64,000 nt of DNA from Vibrionaceae bacterium (GTDB lineage Bacteria > Pseudomonadota > Gammaproteobacteria > Enterobacterales > Vibrionaceae). Each line of letters opens with the position of its first letter. The stretch's first letter is position 1. This document shows, piece after piece, positions 53,268-63,602 of this stretch. The stretch is taken from contig JAAEZQ010000003.1 in assembly GCA_018222805.1 (NCBI GenBank), positions 238,278 to 302,277 of the forward strand. Direction: 5' to 3'. A program made the translations under genes and the position numbers. The notes under the pieces are model-generated. The model ran no database searches, was not told the origin of the DNA, and worked only from the letters and a program-made list of their open reading frames with translations.

Positions 53268-54860
53268 TTAGCCGTCAATACCACGCGACTTTAGGTACTC
53301 AGAGTAAGTGCCTTTGAAGTCTGTGATTTTACCGTCACGAATTTCAAGAATACGCGTAGCCAGCGAGTCAACAAATACACGGTCATGAGATACGAAGAAC
53401 AAGGTGCCTTTGTACTGTTCTAGTGCCGTGTTTAGTGATTCGATGGATTCCATATCCATGTGGTTTGTTGGTTCGTCCATCAGCAGCATATTTGGTTTGT
53501 GCATCATGAGTTTGCCAAGCAACATACGGCCTTGCTCACCACCTGACAGTACTTTTACCGACTTCTTGATGTCATCCTGACCAAATAGCATGCGACCCAA
53601 GAAACTACGCACCACTTGCTCGTCATCGCCTTCCTGACGCCACTGACCCATCCAATCTGTTAAGTTCATGTCTTCTTCAAAGTCATGTGCGTGGTCTTGT
53701 GCGTAGTAACCGATGTTTGAGTTCTCAGACCATTTGTACATACCTGTGCGTGGTTCAAGAACACCCGCCAAAGTATTCAACAGTGTGGTTTTACCTACAC
53801 CGTTTTCACCAATTATTGCTACGCGTTCACCCACTTCAAAAATCGCATTGAAGTTAGCGAACAAGTCGTTTTCAAAACCCTGGCTTAGGTTTTCAACTTC
53901 AAGCGCATTACGGAAAAGCTCTTTCGACTGTTCGAAGCGAATGAACGGGTTTTGACGGCTAGACGCTTTCACTTCATCCAGTTTGATCTTATCAATCTGT
54001 TTAGCACGTGATGTTGCCTGTTTTGCCTTTGATGCGTTTGCAGAGAAACGCGCTACGAACGTTTGAAGCTCAGCAATTTGAGCTTTCTTCTTCGCATTGT
54101 CCGCCAATAAACGTTCGCGAGCCTGAGATGCAGCCGTCATGTACTCATCGTAGTTACCTGGGTAAATACGGAGCTCACCGTAATCCAAGTCAGCCATGTG
54201 GGTACATACTGAGTTTAGGAAGTGACGGTCGTGCGAGATGATGATCATCGTGCAGTTACGCGCGTTGAGCGTATCTTCCAGCCAACGGATAGTATCGATG
54301 TCCAGGTTGTTGGTTGGTTCGTCAAGTAGCATGATGTCTGGGTCTGCAAACAGAACCTGAGCAAGAAGCACACGCAGTTTCCAACCAGGGGCGACTTCGC
54401 TCATAAGACCAAAGTGTTGCTCCATTGGAATACCAACAGCAAGAAGAAGCTCACCAGCTTTAGCTTCTGCCATGTAGCCGTCCATTTCTGCAAACTCAAC
54501 TTCAAGGTCAGCGACTTTCATGCCGTCTTCTTCACTCATCTCAGCAAGAGAGTAGATGCGGTCACGCTCTTTCTTTACTTCCCATAACTCTTTGTGGCCC
54601 ATAATTACCGTATCGATAACCGTGAACTCTTCGTATGCGAACTGATCCTGATTCAGTTTTGCAACACGCTCATTTGGGTCGTAGCTTACGTTACCACTGG
54701 TTTGCTCAAGCTCACCGCTGAGGATTTTCATAAAGGTTGATTTACCACAACCGTTAGCGCCAATTAAGCCGTAGCGGTTACCTTCGCCGAACTTAACTGA
54801 GATGTTTTCGAATAGCGGCTTAGCGCCGAATTGTTGAGTAATATTCGCTGTGGAGATCAA
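53268..54860 (-). CDS. ybiT: ABC-F ATPase YbiT
   Basis: A 530-residue soluble ABC-F protein with two ATP-binding domains ([10 protein letters not shown] and [10 protein letters not shown]), two Walker B segments and an LSGGEQGR signature in the second domain. The family acts on ribosomes as translation factors. The start is set at TTG 54860 ([12 protein letters not shown]) because this gives the exact E. coli YbiT length and N-terminus, with AAGGTAAAGG upstream; the frame opens 15 codons earlier at 54905. It is unrelated to the neighbouring formate genes. Confidence 0.93.
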   Translation of the reverse strand: MISTANITQQFGAKPLFENISVKFGEGNRYGLIGANGCGKSTFMKILSGELEQTSGNVSYDPNERVAKLNQDQFAYEEFTVIDTVIMGHKELWEVKKERDRIYSLAEMSEEDGMKVADLEVEFAEMDGYMAEAKAGELLLAVGIPMEQHFGLMSEVAPGWKLRVLLAQVLFADPDIMLLDEPTNNLDIDTIRWLEDTLNARNCTMIIISHDRHFLNSVCTHMADLDYGELRIYPGNYDEYMTAASQARERLLADNAKKKAQIAELQTFVARFSANASKAKQATSRAKQIDKIKLDEVKASSRQNPFIRFEQSKELFRNALEVENLSQGFENDLFANFNAIFEVGERVAIIGENGVGKTTLLNTLAGVLEPRTGMYKWSENSNIGYYAQDHAHDFEEDMNLTDWMGQWRQEGDDEQVVRSFLGRMLFGQDDIKKSVKVLSGGEQGRMLLGKLMMHKPNMLLMDEPTNHMDMESIESLNTALEQYKGTLFFVSHDRVFVDSLATRILEIRDGKITDFKGTYSEYLKSRGIDG

Positions 54861-55001
54861 AACCTTTACCTTAGCAATTTGAGTGTATTTATAAAAACCG
54901 GGCAACGGTACTTGTTAAGGCTACACACTGCAAGTTTTGTTTTTATTAATTATTCAGAAAACCTTTGATTTATGCATATAACAGTAAGTAATCAGTACAG
55001 A

Positions 55002-57062
55002 TTAAGCGATGTTGGTGACCTCTAGCATTAAATCAGCTTTTTGGGGCAGATAAATACTGAACACACTGCCTTTGCCCCACTCAGACTCCACTTTTAGCTC
55101 CCCACCCGTTTGGCTAAGAATACTTTGAGACACAGAAAGCCCCAAACCAGTGCCATCACGCTTGGTTGTGTAGAAAGGAGAGAAAATACGACTCACGTTT
55201 TCTGGCTTGATACCACAGCCTTCGTCTGCAACGTGGATAACCGCACCTCTGATCTCGTTACCTTCCATCCAGTCTTCGCTGGTAACGATTAACTTCCCTT
55301 TACCGTTCATGGCATGAATCGCATTCATCTGTAAGTTAACCAAAATCTGTAGTAGATGATGGCGATTAATCTCGACTGAAGTATGAGCATGGAGGTCGGT
55401 AACAAATTCAACGTCACGCTTCTTCGTTCCCGTTTTAACCAAGGTAATACTCTCATCAATGATCGGGTTGACATGCTGCCAGGTGATCTCATCTTGTACG
55501 CCACCCTGTCGGCTGTATTGCAACAAACTACGGGTAATGTTTCTGATGCGATCAATTTGCACGTGAATGGCGTCAATTTCTTCTTGAACCCGACTCGCGT
55601 CCTCACCAAGTTCAAAATGAATGAGTTCGATATTGCCGAGAATCACCGCCGTTGGGTTGTTTATTTCATGGGCAATGCCCGCAGTAAGTTCCCCAAGGGC
55701 AGACAGTTTTTCATGAACGACCAGTTTGTCTCGGGTTTGATTGAGTAGTTGAATGTGAAGTTCTAGCTCTTGAGTTTTTTCTCGCAGACTCGCCGTACGT
55801 TCTTGAACTTTACACTCTAACTGTGCCGCTGCATTCTTAAGCTCTATTTTCCGTTCTTGCAGTGCGTCCAGCATGTTATCGAATTGCTTCGCCAGTTGTG
55901 CCAGTTCATGATCGTCATCAAGCCCCAAAGGACCAATGCGCTTTTCTTTACCCAGTTGAACCAATTTCACGACCTTATGAATACGTTCTATCGGTCGGAA
56001 TAAATCACGGGAACCTCGATATACCATCACTCCGGACACAAGCAGTAGCATTAGGGTCATCAGGCTGACTTCCGCAATATTAGTCACATATGCTTTGACA
56101 AATGGCCACATTAAATACCCGGTATATAACATGCCAATCACATTATCATATTGGTCTTTAATGGGTTGATAAGCAGTAATATACCAAGCGTCATAGACGT
56201 ATGCCTCGCCTACCCAGATCTCACCTCGGGACAGTACTTGCTCAGAAACTTCGTTACTCACTTTGGTACCAATCGCCCTACCAAGGCGGTGATCACTATC
56301 TAATGGTACGTTAGTGCTGACACGTAGGTCAGAAAGAAACAGTGTCAGGGTACCTACTGGTCGTAGTCGGTCATTCACATTGGGATAAATCAGGTCACGG
56401 ATCTGGTCTACCAACACGGTACTATTGTTGAGGAGTAATCCGCCGTCCAAGAAGCCGATTAAGTCGTTAGAGCGGCTATAAACAGGAATGACAGTGCGGC
56501 TTACTAGCCCGCGAGTTTCTGTTCCACTACCCTGGTTCAGAATCGGAACTTCTGCCCGTTTAGCCAATTCCGGGTCAAGTTGTTCTAGCTCTTCTTGATT
56601 CAATATATCGAAGAACGACTCTCGTTTGGTTAAATCCAGAAAGCGGAACTTGTTTTCCACGGAGTTCACATACTGGAAAGAGAGAAAATCTAATCCGTAA
56701 CGATGCTTTTGCTCAGAGACCCAAGCCTGGAGTTCTTCCGGTAGCGTATTCTGATTGATACGGCTGCGAAAATCATAGGAATCTGCGAACGCCATAACGT
56801 AGTTGGCTTGCTTTTGTTGCAGTAACTCGACACTGTTTTCTGCGACACCTAAGCGTTCGGAGACATCAAGCAGCGTATTCTGCCACGTGTATTGGATAGA
56901 CCAATAAACGGTGATGGCAATCAACGCGATAAGCGTCATAAAGATCGGGGCAGATGTCAGAATCAATAGCCGATAACGCACCATGGTTTTAAAACGGTGC
57001 GTCCATTTAGACAGTCCTTTGTATTTTTGCCACTCAGTTGGCATATTCCTCATCCTCTGCAT
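55002..57062 (-). CDS. membrane sensor histidine kinase with periplasmic Cache-type domain
   Basis: A 686-residue sensor kinase: first membrane helix at about 31-55, a large periplasmic part (about 57-328, double-Cache-like), second helix at about 330-348, HAMP (about 350-400), a coiled coil, HisKA with His465 (AGIAHEINNP) and HATPase (NLQMNAIHAM, DEGCGI, GTGLGLSVS). There is no receiver domain. Its start overlaps the response regulator end by 29 bases. The periplasmic domain is the candidate sensor for formate, tungstate or molybdate; the ligand is unknown. Start sites at 57062, 57053 and 57044 are all possible. Confidence 0.88.
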   Translation of the reverse strand: MQRMRNMPTEWQKYKGLSKWTHRFKTMVRYRLLILTSAPIFMTLIALIAITVYWSIQYTWQNTLLDVSERLGVAENSVELLQQKQANYVMAFADSYDFRSRINQNTLPEELQAWVSEQKHRYGLDFLSFQYVNSVENKFRFLDLTKRESFFDILNQEELEQLDPELAKRAEVPILNQGSGTETRGLVSRTVIPVYSRSNDLIGFLDGGLLLNNSTVLVDQIRDLIYPNVNDRLRPVGTLTLFLSDLRVSTNVPLDSDHRLGRAIGTKVSNEVSEQVLSRGEIWVGEAYVYDAWYITAYQPIKDQYDNVIGMLYTGYLMWPFVKAYVTNIAEVSLMTLMLLLVSGVMVYRGSRDLFRPIERIHKVVKLVQLGKEKRIGPLGLDDDHELAQLAKQFDNMLDALQERKIELKNAAAQLECKVQERTASLREKTQELELHIQLLNQTRDKLVVHEKLSALGELTAGIAHEINNPTAVILGNIELIHFELGEDASRVQEEIDAIHVQIDRIRNITRSLLQYSRQGGVQDEITWQHVNPIIDESITLVKTGTKKRDVEFVTDLHAHTSVEINRHHLLQILVNLQMNAIHAMNGKGKLIVTSEDWMEGNEIRGAVIHVADEGCGIKPENVSRIFSPFYTTKRDGTGLGLSVSQSILSQTGGELKVESEWGKGSVFSIYLPQKADLMLEVTNIA

Positions 57063-58485
57063 CCCATTCCTTGTACTTACGTTCTAACGTTTTACGCGCC
57101 ACACCTAAATCACGCGCCGCCGCCGATTTGTTGCCATCATGCAGAGTAACAACCTGTTGAATGTGCGCTTTTTCTACTTCTTTCAGAGTCCAGGTATTGG
57201 GATAACCATCGCCTAAAAACTCATTGCTTTCCTTCAGCGTCGGAAGCTCAGCAGTATGCGAAACAGTCATTGAAACATTCGGCAAGGTGTGAGTACCATT
57301 TATTTCGCGCCAATGATGAGCAGGAGGCTTTCCAAGTAAAATGCAGCGCTCTATCAGATTTTTTAACTCACGGATGTTACCTGGCCAATCGTATTCGCTC
57401 ATCGCTTCCATATCTTCATGTGCCCATTTCGGGGCGGGCATTCCTAACTCACGGGTTAACATGTTGCTGAAAAAAGGTACGAGCTCAAATAGATCATTTT
57501 TACGCTCTCGAAGTGGACACACTTCAATCTTTAAGACGTTAAGGCGGTAATACAAGTCGCTACGGAAGTTACCCTGATTAACTTCTTCTTTAAGGTTTCG
57601 ATTAGTCGCGGCGACAACGCGGACATCGATGCTTATTTCTTTCTCAGAGCCAACCGGCCTGATTGTACGCTGCTCTAATACGCGTAAAAGTGATGCTTGC
57701 ATCGATAATGGCATTTCACCAATTTCATCAAGGAAAAGTGTTCCGCCATTTGCCACTCTAAATAAACCTTCACGTGATTTCTTAGCGCCAGTGAACGCAC
57801 CGGAAGTATGGCCAAACAGTTCGCTCTCCAATAGCTCTGGCGCTATTGCTGCGCAGTTGACGGGAACAAATGGGCCACTTCTGCCGCAGGCCTTATGAAT
57901 ACCACGGGCAACCAACTCTTTCCCTGTTCCCGATTCTCCTTCAATTAATACCGACGCACGTGATGGTGCAAACTGCGTAATCAGTAATTTAAGCTGACGA
58001 GTTTTCTCTGAGCCACCTATGATTTCCGAGCTGTTGTAACGTTGATAATCACGTTTCATCGCATATTGCATACGCTCATTCAGTCGGCGATCCATACAGC
58101 GGATCACCGCTTTCAGCATTTGATCGAGATTGAAAGGTTTGAGAATAAAATCTGAAGCACCTAGCTGAAGCGCACGAATCGCAGTTTCAAGATCAGCATA
58201 GCCCGTCATGAAGATTACATCTGCTCTCTTGTCATCATCTGTAAACGCTTCTTCCCACTCAATTCCTGAACGGCCGGGCAGATTAATGTCGAGTAAAATC
58301 AGATCATAATGGCGCGAGCTTCTTAATTGCTCAGCTTCCTCAATGCAACCGGCCGTATCAACCTGAGAAAAGAGTTTCCCCAGCGCTTTTTTCAAAATGG
58401 CTTGCATGCCTGACTCGTCATCGACGACCAGAACAGAAAAGGCGTTGTATTGTTGCTGTGTACTAATATGGGATTGAGCAGACAT
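57034..58485 (-). CDS. NtrC-type sigma-54 response regulator
   Basis: A 483-residue activator with a receiver domain (phospho-Asp66, LILLDINLP), a central AAA+ domain (Walker A GESGTGKE at 183-190, GAFTGA sigma-54 contact at 229-234) and a C-terminal Fis-type helix-turn-helix (GNKSAAARDLGVARKTLERKYKEW). It is encoded with the sensor kinase and divergent from tupABC. All features for sigma-54 activation are intact. The tup, fdh, fdhD and DUF3305 sigma-54 promoters make it the best candidate regulator of these operons. Confidence 0.95.
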   Translation of the reverse strand: MSAQSHISTQQQYNAFSVLVVDDESGMQAILKKALGKLFSQVDTAGCIEEAEQLRSSRHYDLILLDINLPGRSGIEWEEAFTDDDKRADVIFMTGYADLETAIRALQLGASDFILKPFNLDQMLKAVIRCMDRRLNERMQYAMKRDYQRYNSSEIIGGSEKTRQLKLLITQFAPSRASVLIEGESGTGKELVARGIHKACGRSGPFVPVNCAAIAPELLESELFGHTSGAFTGAKKSREGLFRVANGGTLFLDEIGEMPLSMQASLLRVLEQRTIRPVGSEKEISIDVRVVAATNRNLKEEVNQGNFRSDLYYRLNVLKIEVCPLRERKNDLFELVPFFSNMLTRELGMPAPKWAHEDMEAMSEYDWPGNIRELKNLIERCILLGKPPAHHWREINGTHTLPNVSMTVSHTAELPTLKESNEFLGDGYPNTWTLKEVEKAHIQQVVTLHDGNKSAAARDLGVARKTLERKYKEWDAEDEEYAN

Positions 58486-58508
58486 ATTTACCCCAGATGG
58501 TTTCAGGT

Positions 58509-58523
58509 GGGACAGAGTGTACC
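58509..58523. promoter_or_regulatory. putative activator site 1 upstream of tupA
   Basis: GGGACA-GAG-TGTACC, nearly palindromic. Centre 45 bases from site 2, about -149 from the predicted tup start and about 31 bases upstream of the response regulator start codon, so it could also serve autoregulation. Confidence 0.7.
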
Positions 58524-58553
58524 AACGCTACAGGAATACCCTGTGCAATAATT

Positions 58554-58568
58554 GGGACATTTTGTACC
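58554..58568. promoter_or_regulatory. putative activator site 2 upstream of tupA
   Basis: GGGACA-TTT-TGTACC. Centre 78 bases from the -24 end of the tup sigma-54 box, about -104 from the predicted start. Confidence 0.72.
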
Positions 58569-58638
58569 AATGGAAGAACTTATGCAAACAAGTCTATGAA
58601 ATGGCGCATAAATAGCACAATTTTAGGTTGAATATTGT

Positions 58639-58654
58639 TGGCATCTTGTTTGCT
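58639..58654 (+). promoter_or_regulatory. sigma-54 promoter of tupABC-mobA-mobB/moeA
   Basis: TGGCAT-CTTGT-TTGCT, near-consensus. Predicted start near 58665, leaving a leader of about 142 bases before tupA in which I see no gene. Confidence 0.87.
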
Positions 58655-58806
58655 ATAAGGAGTATCCAAGTCGTCAATGCGTTGGGAACTTTGAGTCAGC
58701 CACTCAAGGAAGGCTTGTGATTTGAGCAATCAAGATCGTTCAGGAACTTCTAACGCCTTAAATGCGCCAGAAACCGAAACATCATTGGAAAGGAAACAAA
58801 TAAAAA

Positions 58807-59625
58807 ATGAAAAGAATTGCGCTAACATTGGCTGCAACGTCAATCACACTGGTAAGTTACTCCGCTTTTTCCGCGCAAGATGGAGAACACATTCGATTAG
58901 CAACCACCACTAGTACTTACCACTCAGGGCTGCTGAATTACCTGCTCCCAGAATTCGAAAAAGAGACGGGCTATAAAGTTGACATTGTTGCTGCTGGTAC
59001 TGGCAAGGCACTGAAAATGGGTGAAAATGGCGATGTAGATTTGGTGATGACGCATGCGCCTAAAGCAGAAGGCCTATTCGTAGAGAAAGGATACGGAGTC
59101 CAGCCTCGTAAACTAATGTACAACGACTTTGTAATCGTTGGTCCAAAAGCCGATCCAGCTGAGATCAAAGATGATGAAACCGTCCTTGATGTGTTTAAAG
59201 AAATCGCAAACAAAGACGCGACTTTTGTTTCTCGTGGCGATGACTCAGGCACACACAAGAAAGAAATGGGCTTTTGGGCAAAAAGCAAAATTGAACCAAA
59301 CTTTGGTGGCTACCGCAGCGTAGGCCAAGGCATGGGCCCTACTCTGAACATGGCATCTGAGATGCAAGGCTACACCATGACAGATCGTGGTACTTGGTTG
59401 GCATACCAAAACAAACTGGAGCTGGAAATCCTGTTCCAGGGAGATCAAATGCTGTTTAACCCTTATCAGGTGATCTTAGTAAACCCTGAACGCTACCCGA
59501 CCATTAATCATAAAGGCGCTAAAGTATTCAGTGATTGGCTGGTTAACCAACATGGGCAGGAACTAATAAACAGCTTTCGTCTCAACGGAAAACAGCTGTT
59601 TGTAGCGAATGCGGACAGTAAATAA
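58807..59625 (+). CDS. tupA: tungstate-binding periplasmic protein TupA
   Basis: A substrate-binding protein of 272 residues with a signal peptide (about 1-22, ending AFSA). The mature start has the TTTST anion-binding segment, followed by YLLPEFEKETGYKVDIVAAGTGKAL and the DLVMTHAPKAE segment; these are the TupA rather than ModA pattern. TupA proteins bind tungstate far more tightly than molybdate. The ATG follows AAGGAAACAAATAAAAA. It heads a probable five-gene operon. Confidence 0.93.
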   Translation: MKRIALTLAATSITLVSYSAFSAQDGEHIRLATTTSTYHSGLLNYLLPEFEKETGYKVDIVAAGTGKALKMGENGDVDLVMTHAPKAEGLFVEKGYGVQPRKLMYNDFVIVGPKADPAEIKDDETVLDVFKEIANKDATFVSRGDDSGTHKKEMGFWAKSKIEPNFGGYRSVGQGMGPTLNMASEMQGYTMTDRGTWLAYQNKLELEILFQGDQMLFNPYQVILVNPERYPTINHKGAKVFSDWLVNQHGQELINSFRLNGKQLFVANADSK

Positions 59626-59631
59626 CGCATT

Positions 59632-60330
59632 ATGGATCTTGCGGAAACAACACTAGAAGCACTCAAGCTACTGGTTAATTTTGATGCTGAGCTTTGGGAA
59701 ATCGTCGCGGTCTCCTTTAGTGTTTCTATTACGGCAATATCTTTGGTGGTATTGCCTGCAATTCTGATGTCCTTTGTGCTTGCTTACACCGATTTTCGTG
59801 GTAAATGGTTTTTATTATCGATCGTCAATACGCTTCAAGCGGTGCCAACCGTCGTCATCGGTTTGTTGTTATACATGCTTTTGTCGAGAGCTGGCCCTTG
59901 GGGTGGCTGGCAAATGCTGTTTACACAAAAGGCAATGATATTCGGTCAGATGTTGATCTGTTTTCCGGTGTTAGTCTCAATGATGCATGGTGCATTGCAA
60001 TCGAGCGATCGCCGTATGATAGAAACATCGATAACTTTAGGTGTATCCCTTCCCCGAGTCGCAGCGACCATGATTTGGGAAACGCGTTTTCCGTTACTTG
60101 CCGCGATCATTGCAGGCTTTTCTAGGATCGTCACAGAAGTTGGTTGCTCAATGATGGTTGGTGGCAACATTATGGGTGTGACGCGTAATATTCCGACTGC
60201 AATCGCAATGGAAAGCAGTAAAGGTGCTTTTGCGCAAGGTGTTGCATTAGGAATTGTATTACTATCCTTAGCACTCGCACTAAACTTCTTCTTATCGAGT
60301 ATGAGAGGCAAAGGCTACCTTAGAACATGA
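59632..60330 (+). CDS. tupB: tungstate ABC transporter permease TupB
   Basis: A 232-residue permease with about five or six helices and the EAA-type loop MIETSITLGVSLPRVAATMIWE that contacts TupC, plus AIIAGFSRIVTEVGCSMMVGGNI near the end. It lies 6 bases after tupA and carries all features of the Tup group. Confidence 0.93.
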   Translation: MDLAETTLEALKLLVNFDAELWEIVAVSFSVSITAISLVVLPAILMSFVLAYTDFRGKWFLLSIVNTLQAVPTVVIGLLLYMLLSRAGPWGGWQMLFTQKAMIFGQMLICFPVLVSMMHGALQSSDRRMIETSITLGVSLPRVAATMIWETRFPLLAAIIAGFSRIVTEVGCSMMVGGNIMGVTRNIPTAIAMESSKGAFAQGVALGIVLLSLALALNFFLSSMRGKGYLRT

Positions 60331-60373
60331 AGCTAATGAACGACTCGTTTTCAATTCTATGTAGAGGCGTATT

Positions 60374-61093
60374 ATGACTATAAAAATTACCGCCGAGCAA
60401 TTGTCCATGCGCTTTAAAGAGAGAGTGCTGTTTCACATTCCCGAGCTAACGATTGGACCAAACGATGCGATTTATCTAAAAGGCGATAACGGCGTCGGAA
60501 AAACAACACTGCTGAAAATCCTTGCAGGTCTGTTAAAAGCGTCAACCGGTACTGTAGAAGCGCCGAAAGATACTTGGCTGAAGAAACTGACCCGCCGAAA
60601 TGGTCGTGTAGACGTCATTTATCTCCACCAATCTCCTTATCTATTTGATGGCACAGTTTATGAAAACGTTGTGTATGGCATGAAATATCAGCACGACACA
60701 GCAAAAGATAAGCGAGCTCAAGTTATCAACGCATTACGTATGGTAAGCTTAGAAACGTTAGCCGATGAACATATCTCTGTTCTGTCGGGTGGTGAAAAGC
60801 AACGCGTGGCTATGGCAAGGGCGTGGATCTTAAAACCATCCATTTTATTAATGGATGAGCCAAGTGCGTCACTAGACACAGAATCGATTGAAAGATTGGT
60901 CGTGATGGCCAAAGATCTGTTGGATCGAGGTTCTAGTATCGTTATCACAAGCCACCAAACCAACGCGCTAACCGATTTATGTAAAAAACAGTGGTGGATT
61001 AAAAATAAGACTTTGATAGAGTCACCACTGTTATATGTCATACCAAAAGAAAACTCCCAAGAGAATGCATATGCTTCAACCAACACAAACTAG
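60374..61093 (+). CDS. tupC: tungstate ABC transporter ATPase TupC
   Basis: A 239-residue ATPase with Walker [11 protein letters not shown], signature [15 protein letters not shown] and Walker [13 protein letters not shown]. The C-terminal extension is short, without a molybdate-binding TOBE domain of the ModC kind. It overlaps mobA by 23 bases, linking tungstate import to cofactor synthesis. Confidence 0.93.
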   Translation: MTIKITAEQLSMRFKERVLFHIPELTIGPNDAIYLKGDNGVGKTTLLKILAGLLKASTGTVEAPKDTWLKKLTRRNGRVDVIYLHQSPYLFDGTVYENVVYGMKYQHDTAKDKRAQVINALRMVSLETLADEHISVLSGGEKQRVAMARAWILKPSILLMDEPSASLDTESIERLVVMAKDLLDRGSSIVITSHQTNALTDLCKKQWWIKNKTLIESPLLYVIPKENSQENAYASTNTN

Positions 61094-61658
61094 TTGGGTC
61101 ATTTTGGCTGGTGGTCAAGCTAGCCGTATGGGTGGAAAAGATAAAGGTCTGATAGAGCTGAATCAGAAACCACTCATCAAACACGTCATAGAACGTCTAT
61201 CTCCACAAACACCAAGCATTTTGATCAATGCAAACCGAAACCAAGAGGCATACAGTCAGTTTGGTTTCGTCTTCAGTGATCAGTTCAAAGATTACCCAGG
61301 TCCGATGGGGGGCATTCATGCTGGATTGGTGAACGCCGAAACCGACTGGGTCGGATTTGTTCCATGTGACAGCCCACAAATTAATACCGACTTAGTTGAA
61401 CGTTTTTGTCAGGCAGCCAAAGACGATACTGATATTTTGGTCGCTCATGACGGTGATCACCAGCAACCTGTTTTCACTATGTACCATAAGCGCGTATTGC
61501 CAAAATTGACGGCGTTTTTAGAGCGAGGCGATCGAAAGATCATTCTGCTTTATAAAGAGTGTCGCACCAATTATGTTGACTTCAGTGATTCACCAAACTG
61601 TTTCGTTAACTTAAACACTCCGGAAGAACTAGCGCAATTTGGACAATTAGAATCATGA
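61071..61658 (+). CDS. mobA: molybdenum cofactor guanylyltransferase MobA
   Basis: Adds GMP to the metal-pterin to make the MGD cofactor required by bis-MGD enzymes such as FdhA. The 195 residues contain [16 protein letters not shown] (GTP site), the GGIHAGL segment and the [12 protein letters not shown] segment. The ATG at 61071 ([15 protein letters not shown]) is chosen because it follows AAGAGA at a usual distance; an ATG two codons earlier is possible. The moeA fusion gene starts 4 bases before its stop. Confidence 0.95.
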   Translation: MLQPTQTSWVILAGGQASRMGGKDKGLIELNQKPLIKHVIERLSPQTPSILINANRNQEAYSQFGFVFSDQFKDYPGPMGGIHAGLVNAETDWVGFVPCDSPQINTDLVERFCQAAKDDTDILVAHDGDHQQPVFTMYHKRVLPKLTAFLERGDRKIILLYKECRTNYVDFSDSPNCFVNLNTPEELAQFGQLES

Positions 61659-63433
61659 AACACACGCTAAATATCCCTATTCTTGGTTTTGCCGCCTATT
61701 CAGGCACCGGTAAAACCACATTACTTGAAGCATTATTACCAAAACTGACCGAAGCAGGTTTGCGTATTGGTATGTTAAAACATGCTCACCACGATTTCGA
61801 CGTCGATAAGCCGGGTAAAGACAGCTACCGCTTACGCAAAGCCGGTGCTTCGCAAATGTTGATCGCATCCCGTAATCGTTTTGCTTTGATGACCGAGACG
61901 CCGGCCGCTGAAGCAGAGTTCGAATATCTGTTAACTCGTTTTGATGAGGGCCAACTGGACGTCATACTGGTAGAAGGTTGTAAAAATATCGCCTTTCCAA
62001 AAATTGAACTTCATCGTGAGGAGGTTGGTAAGCCGTGGCTTTACCCTCATGACGAAAACATCATCGCGATTGCCTCCGACAGCAGTGAGCTGGACTCCGA
62101 ATTGCCACAAATGTGCATAAACGATCTGGATGCTATCGCTGAGTTTGTTCTTCAGTATGTCAATGCAGCGAAACAACCGAAAGCGAAAGAAAAAGAAGCA
62201 GCGTGTTGTGACACTTTATCCCCGGCTTACCTTTCTGTAGAACAAGGTCAGGAGAAAATTCTGTCGTTAGTTCATCCTCTGACTGACGTTGAAGCCTGCA
62301 AAGTCGAGCGCAGCTACGGACGAGTATTAGCCGCTGATATCGTTTCTCCGGTTAATGTGCCTCAATACACAAACTCGGCAATGGACGGTTACGCTATTCG
62401 CAGTGACGATCTTGCACGAGATAGCTATCAGGTGATGGCTGAAGTGCTCGCAGGCTATGCCTATGAGAAGCCATTAGAACTTGGGCAAGCCGTGAAAATA
62501 ATGACTGGCGCGCCTACCCCTATTAATGGCGATACAGTAGTGATGCGTGAGCAAGCCACACAGAACAGTGACAAGGTAACGTTTAGTGCATCAAGCATCA
62601 AGGCGGGTCAGAACGTTCGTCAAGCTGGTGAAGATCTGGAAATTGGCAGTAACGTTTTTAAATCTGGTACTCGGCTTGCCTCTCCGGAAATGGGGATGAT
62701 CGCCTCTCTTGGTTTCGGGCACGCAAGTGTCTTTCGTAAACTCAAAGTCGCAGTCTTCTCAACCGGTGACGAAGTACAAGCGCCAGGAACCAAGCAGAAA
62801 CCGAATTCAATCTTCGACTCAAACCGATATACCATTATGGGTATGCTTGAACAGCTCGGGTGTGAAATTTTGGATTTTGGTATTCTGGAAGACAATGAAC
62901 AACAGATGATCGAAGCATTGGAGCAAGCATCCCAGCAAGCAGACATGGTGATGACATCTGGTGGCGTGTCTGTTGGTGATGCGGACTACATTAAGTTAGC
63001 TCTGGAAAAGTTGGGACAAATTGACTTTTGGCGCATCAACATGCGCCCTGGCCGCCCACTTGCGTTTGGCCAAATTAACAGTAAGCCGTTTTTTGGCTTG
63101 CCGGGAAACCCTGTTGCCGTGATGGTTTCATTTATCAACTTCGTTGAGCCAGCAATCCGTAAAATGCAGGGGGAGCAAGGCTGGCAACCATTAAAAGTGA
63201 ATGCGGTTGCAACGGAAAACTTACGCTCTCGCCAAGGCAGAACTGAGTTTAGCCGTGGATTCTATCAACTAGACGAAACAGGCCGCCTCACCGTTCGCAC
63301 GACGGGTAAGCAAGGCTCTGGTATTTTGCGATCGATGAGTGAAGCGAATTGTCTAATTGAAATATCCCCTGCTATCGACACAGTTAAAGTGGGAGAAAAC
63401 GTGACAATCATCCCTCTTCAAGGCAGAATCTAG
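61655..63433 (+). CDS. MobB-MoeA fusion protein
   Basis: A 592-residue two-domain protein. Residues about 1-170 are MobB (Walker [13 protein letters not shown] [15 protein letters not shown], then [23 protein letters not shown]), the GTP-binding partner of MobA. Residues about 190-592 are MoeA ([53 protein letters not shown]), which inserts metal into adenylated molybdopterin. The linker (about 170-190) is charged. The fusion joins metal insertion with nucleotide attachment. It ends the tup operon. Confidence 0.95.
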   Translation: MKHTLNIPILGFAAYSGTGKTTLLEALLPKLTEAGLRIGMLKHAHHDFDVDKPGKDSYRLRKAGASQMLIASRNRFALMTETPAAEAEFEYLLTRFDEGQLDVILVEGCKNIAFPKIELHREEVGKPWLYPHDENIIAIASDSSELDSELPQMCINDLDAIAEFVLQYVNAAKQPKAKEKEAACCDTLSPAYLSVEQGQEKILSLVHPLTDVEACKVERSYGRVLAADIVSPVNVPQYTNSAMDGYAIRSDDLARDSYQVMAEVLAGYAYEKPLELGQAVKIMTGAPTPINGDTVVMREQATQNSDKVTFSASSIKAGQNVRQAGEDLEIGSNVFKSGTRLASPEMGMIASLGFGHASVFRKLKVAVFSTGDEVQAPGTKQKPNSIFDSNRYTIMGMLEQLGCEILDFGILEDNEQQMIEALEQASQQADMVMTSGGVSVGDADYIKLALEKLGQIDFWRINMRPGRPLAFGQINSKPFFGLPGNPVAVMVSFINFVEPAIRKMQGEQGWQPLKVNAVATENLRSRQGRTEFSRGFYQLDETGRLTVRTTGKQGSGILRSMSEANCLIEISPAIDTVKVGENVTIIPLQGRI

Positions 63434-63462
63434 CCCCGATAGGTTACTAGCAACGACTTCAT

Positions 63463-63491
63463 AAAGGTCAGCAGTGCTGACCTTTCGTTTT
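63463..63491 (+). terminator. rho-independent terminator of the tup-mob-moe operon
   Basis: AAAGGTCAGCA / TGCTGACCTTT with a short loop and T-rich tail. Confidence 0.85.
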
Positions 63492-63602
63492 AAGTGAAGT
63501 TTGAAATCGAATGTGTAGATTGATGCTCAATCTCACTCCCCCCTCGTAGTAGATATGATTTAGTTTCACTAAAAACACTAACAAACAATTCGAGAGATTA
63601 TT

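Noticed and set aside
58722..58913. 63-codon frame in the tup leader overlapping the tupA start
   Set aside because: It starts with TTG, lacks a ribosome site, and would clash with the tupA signal peptide.
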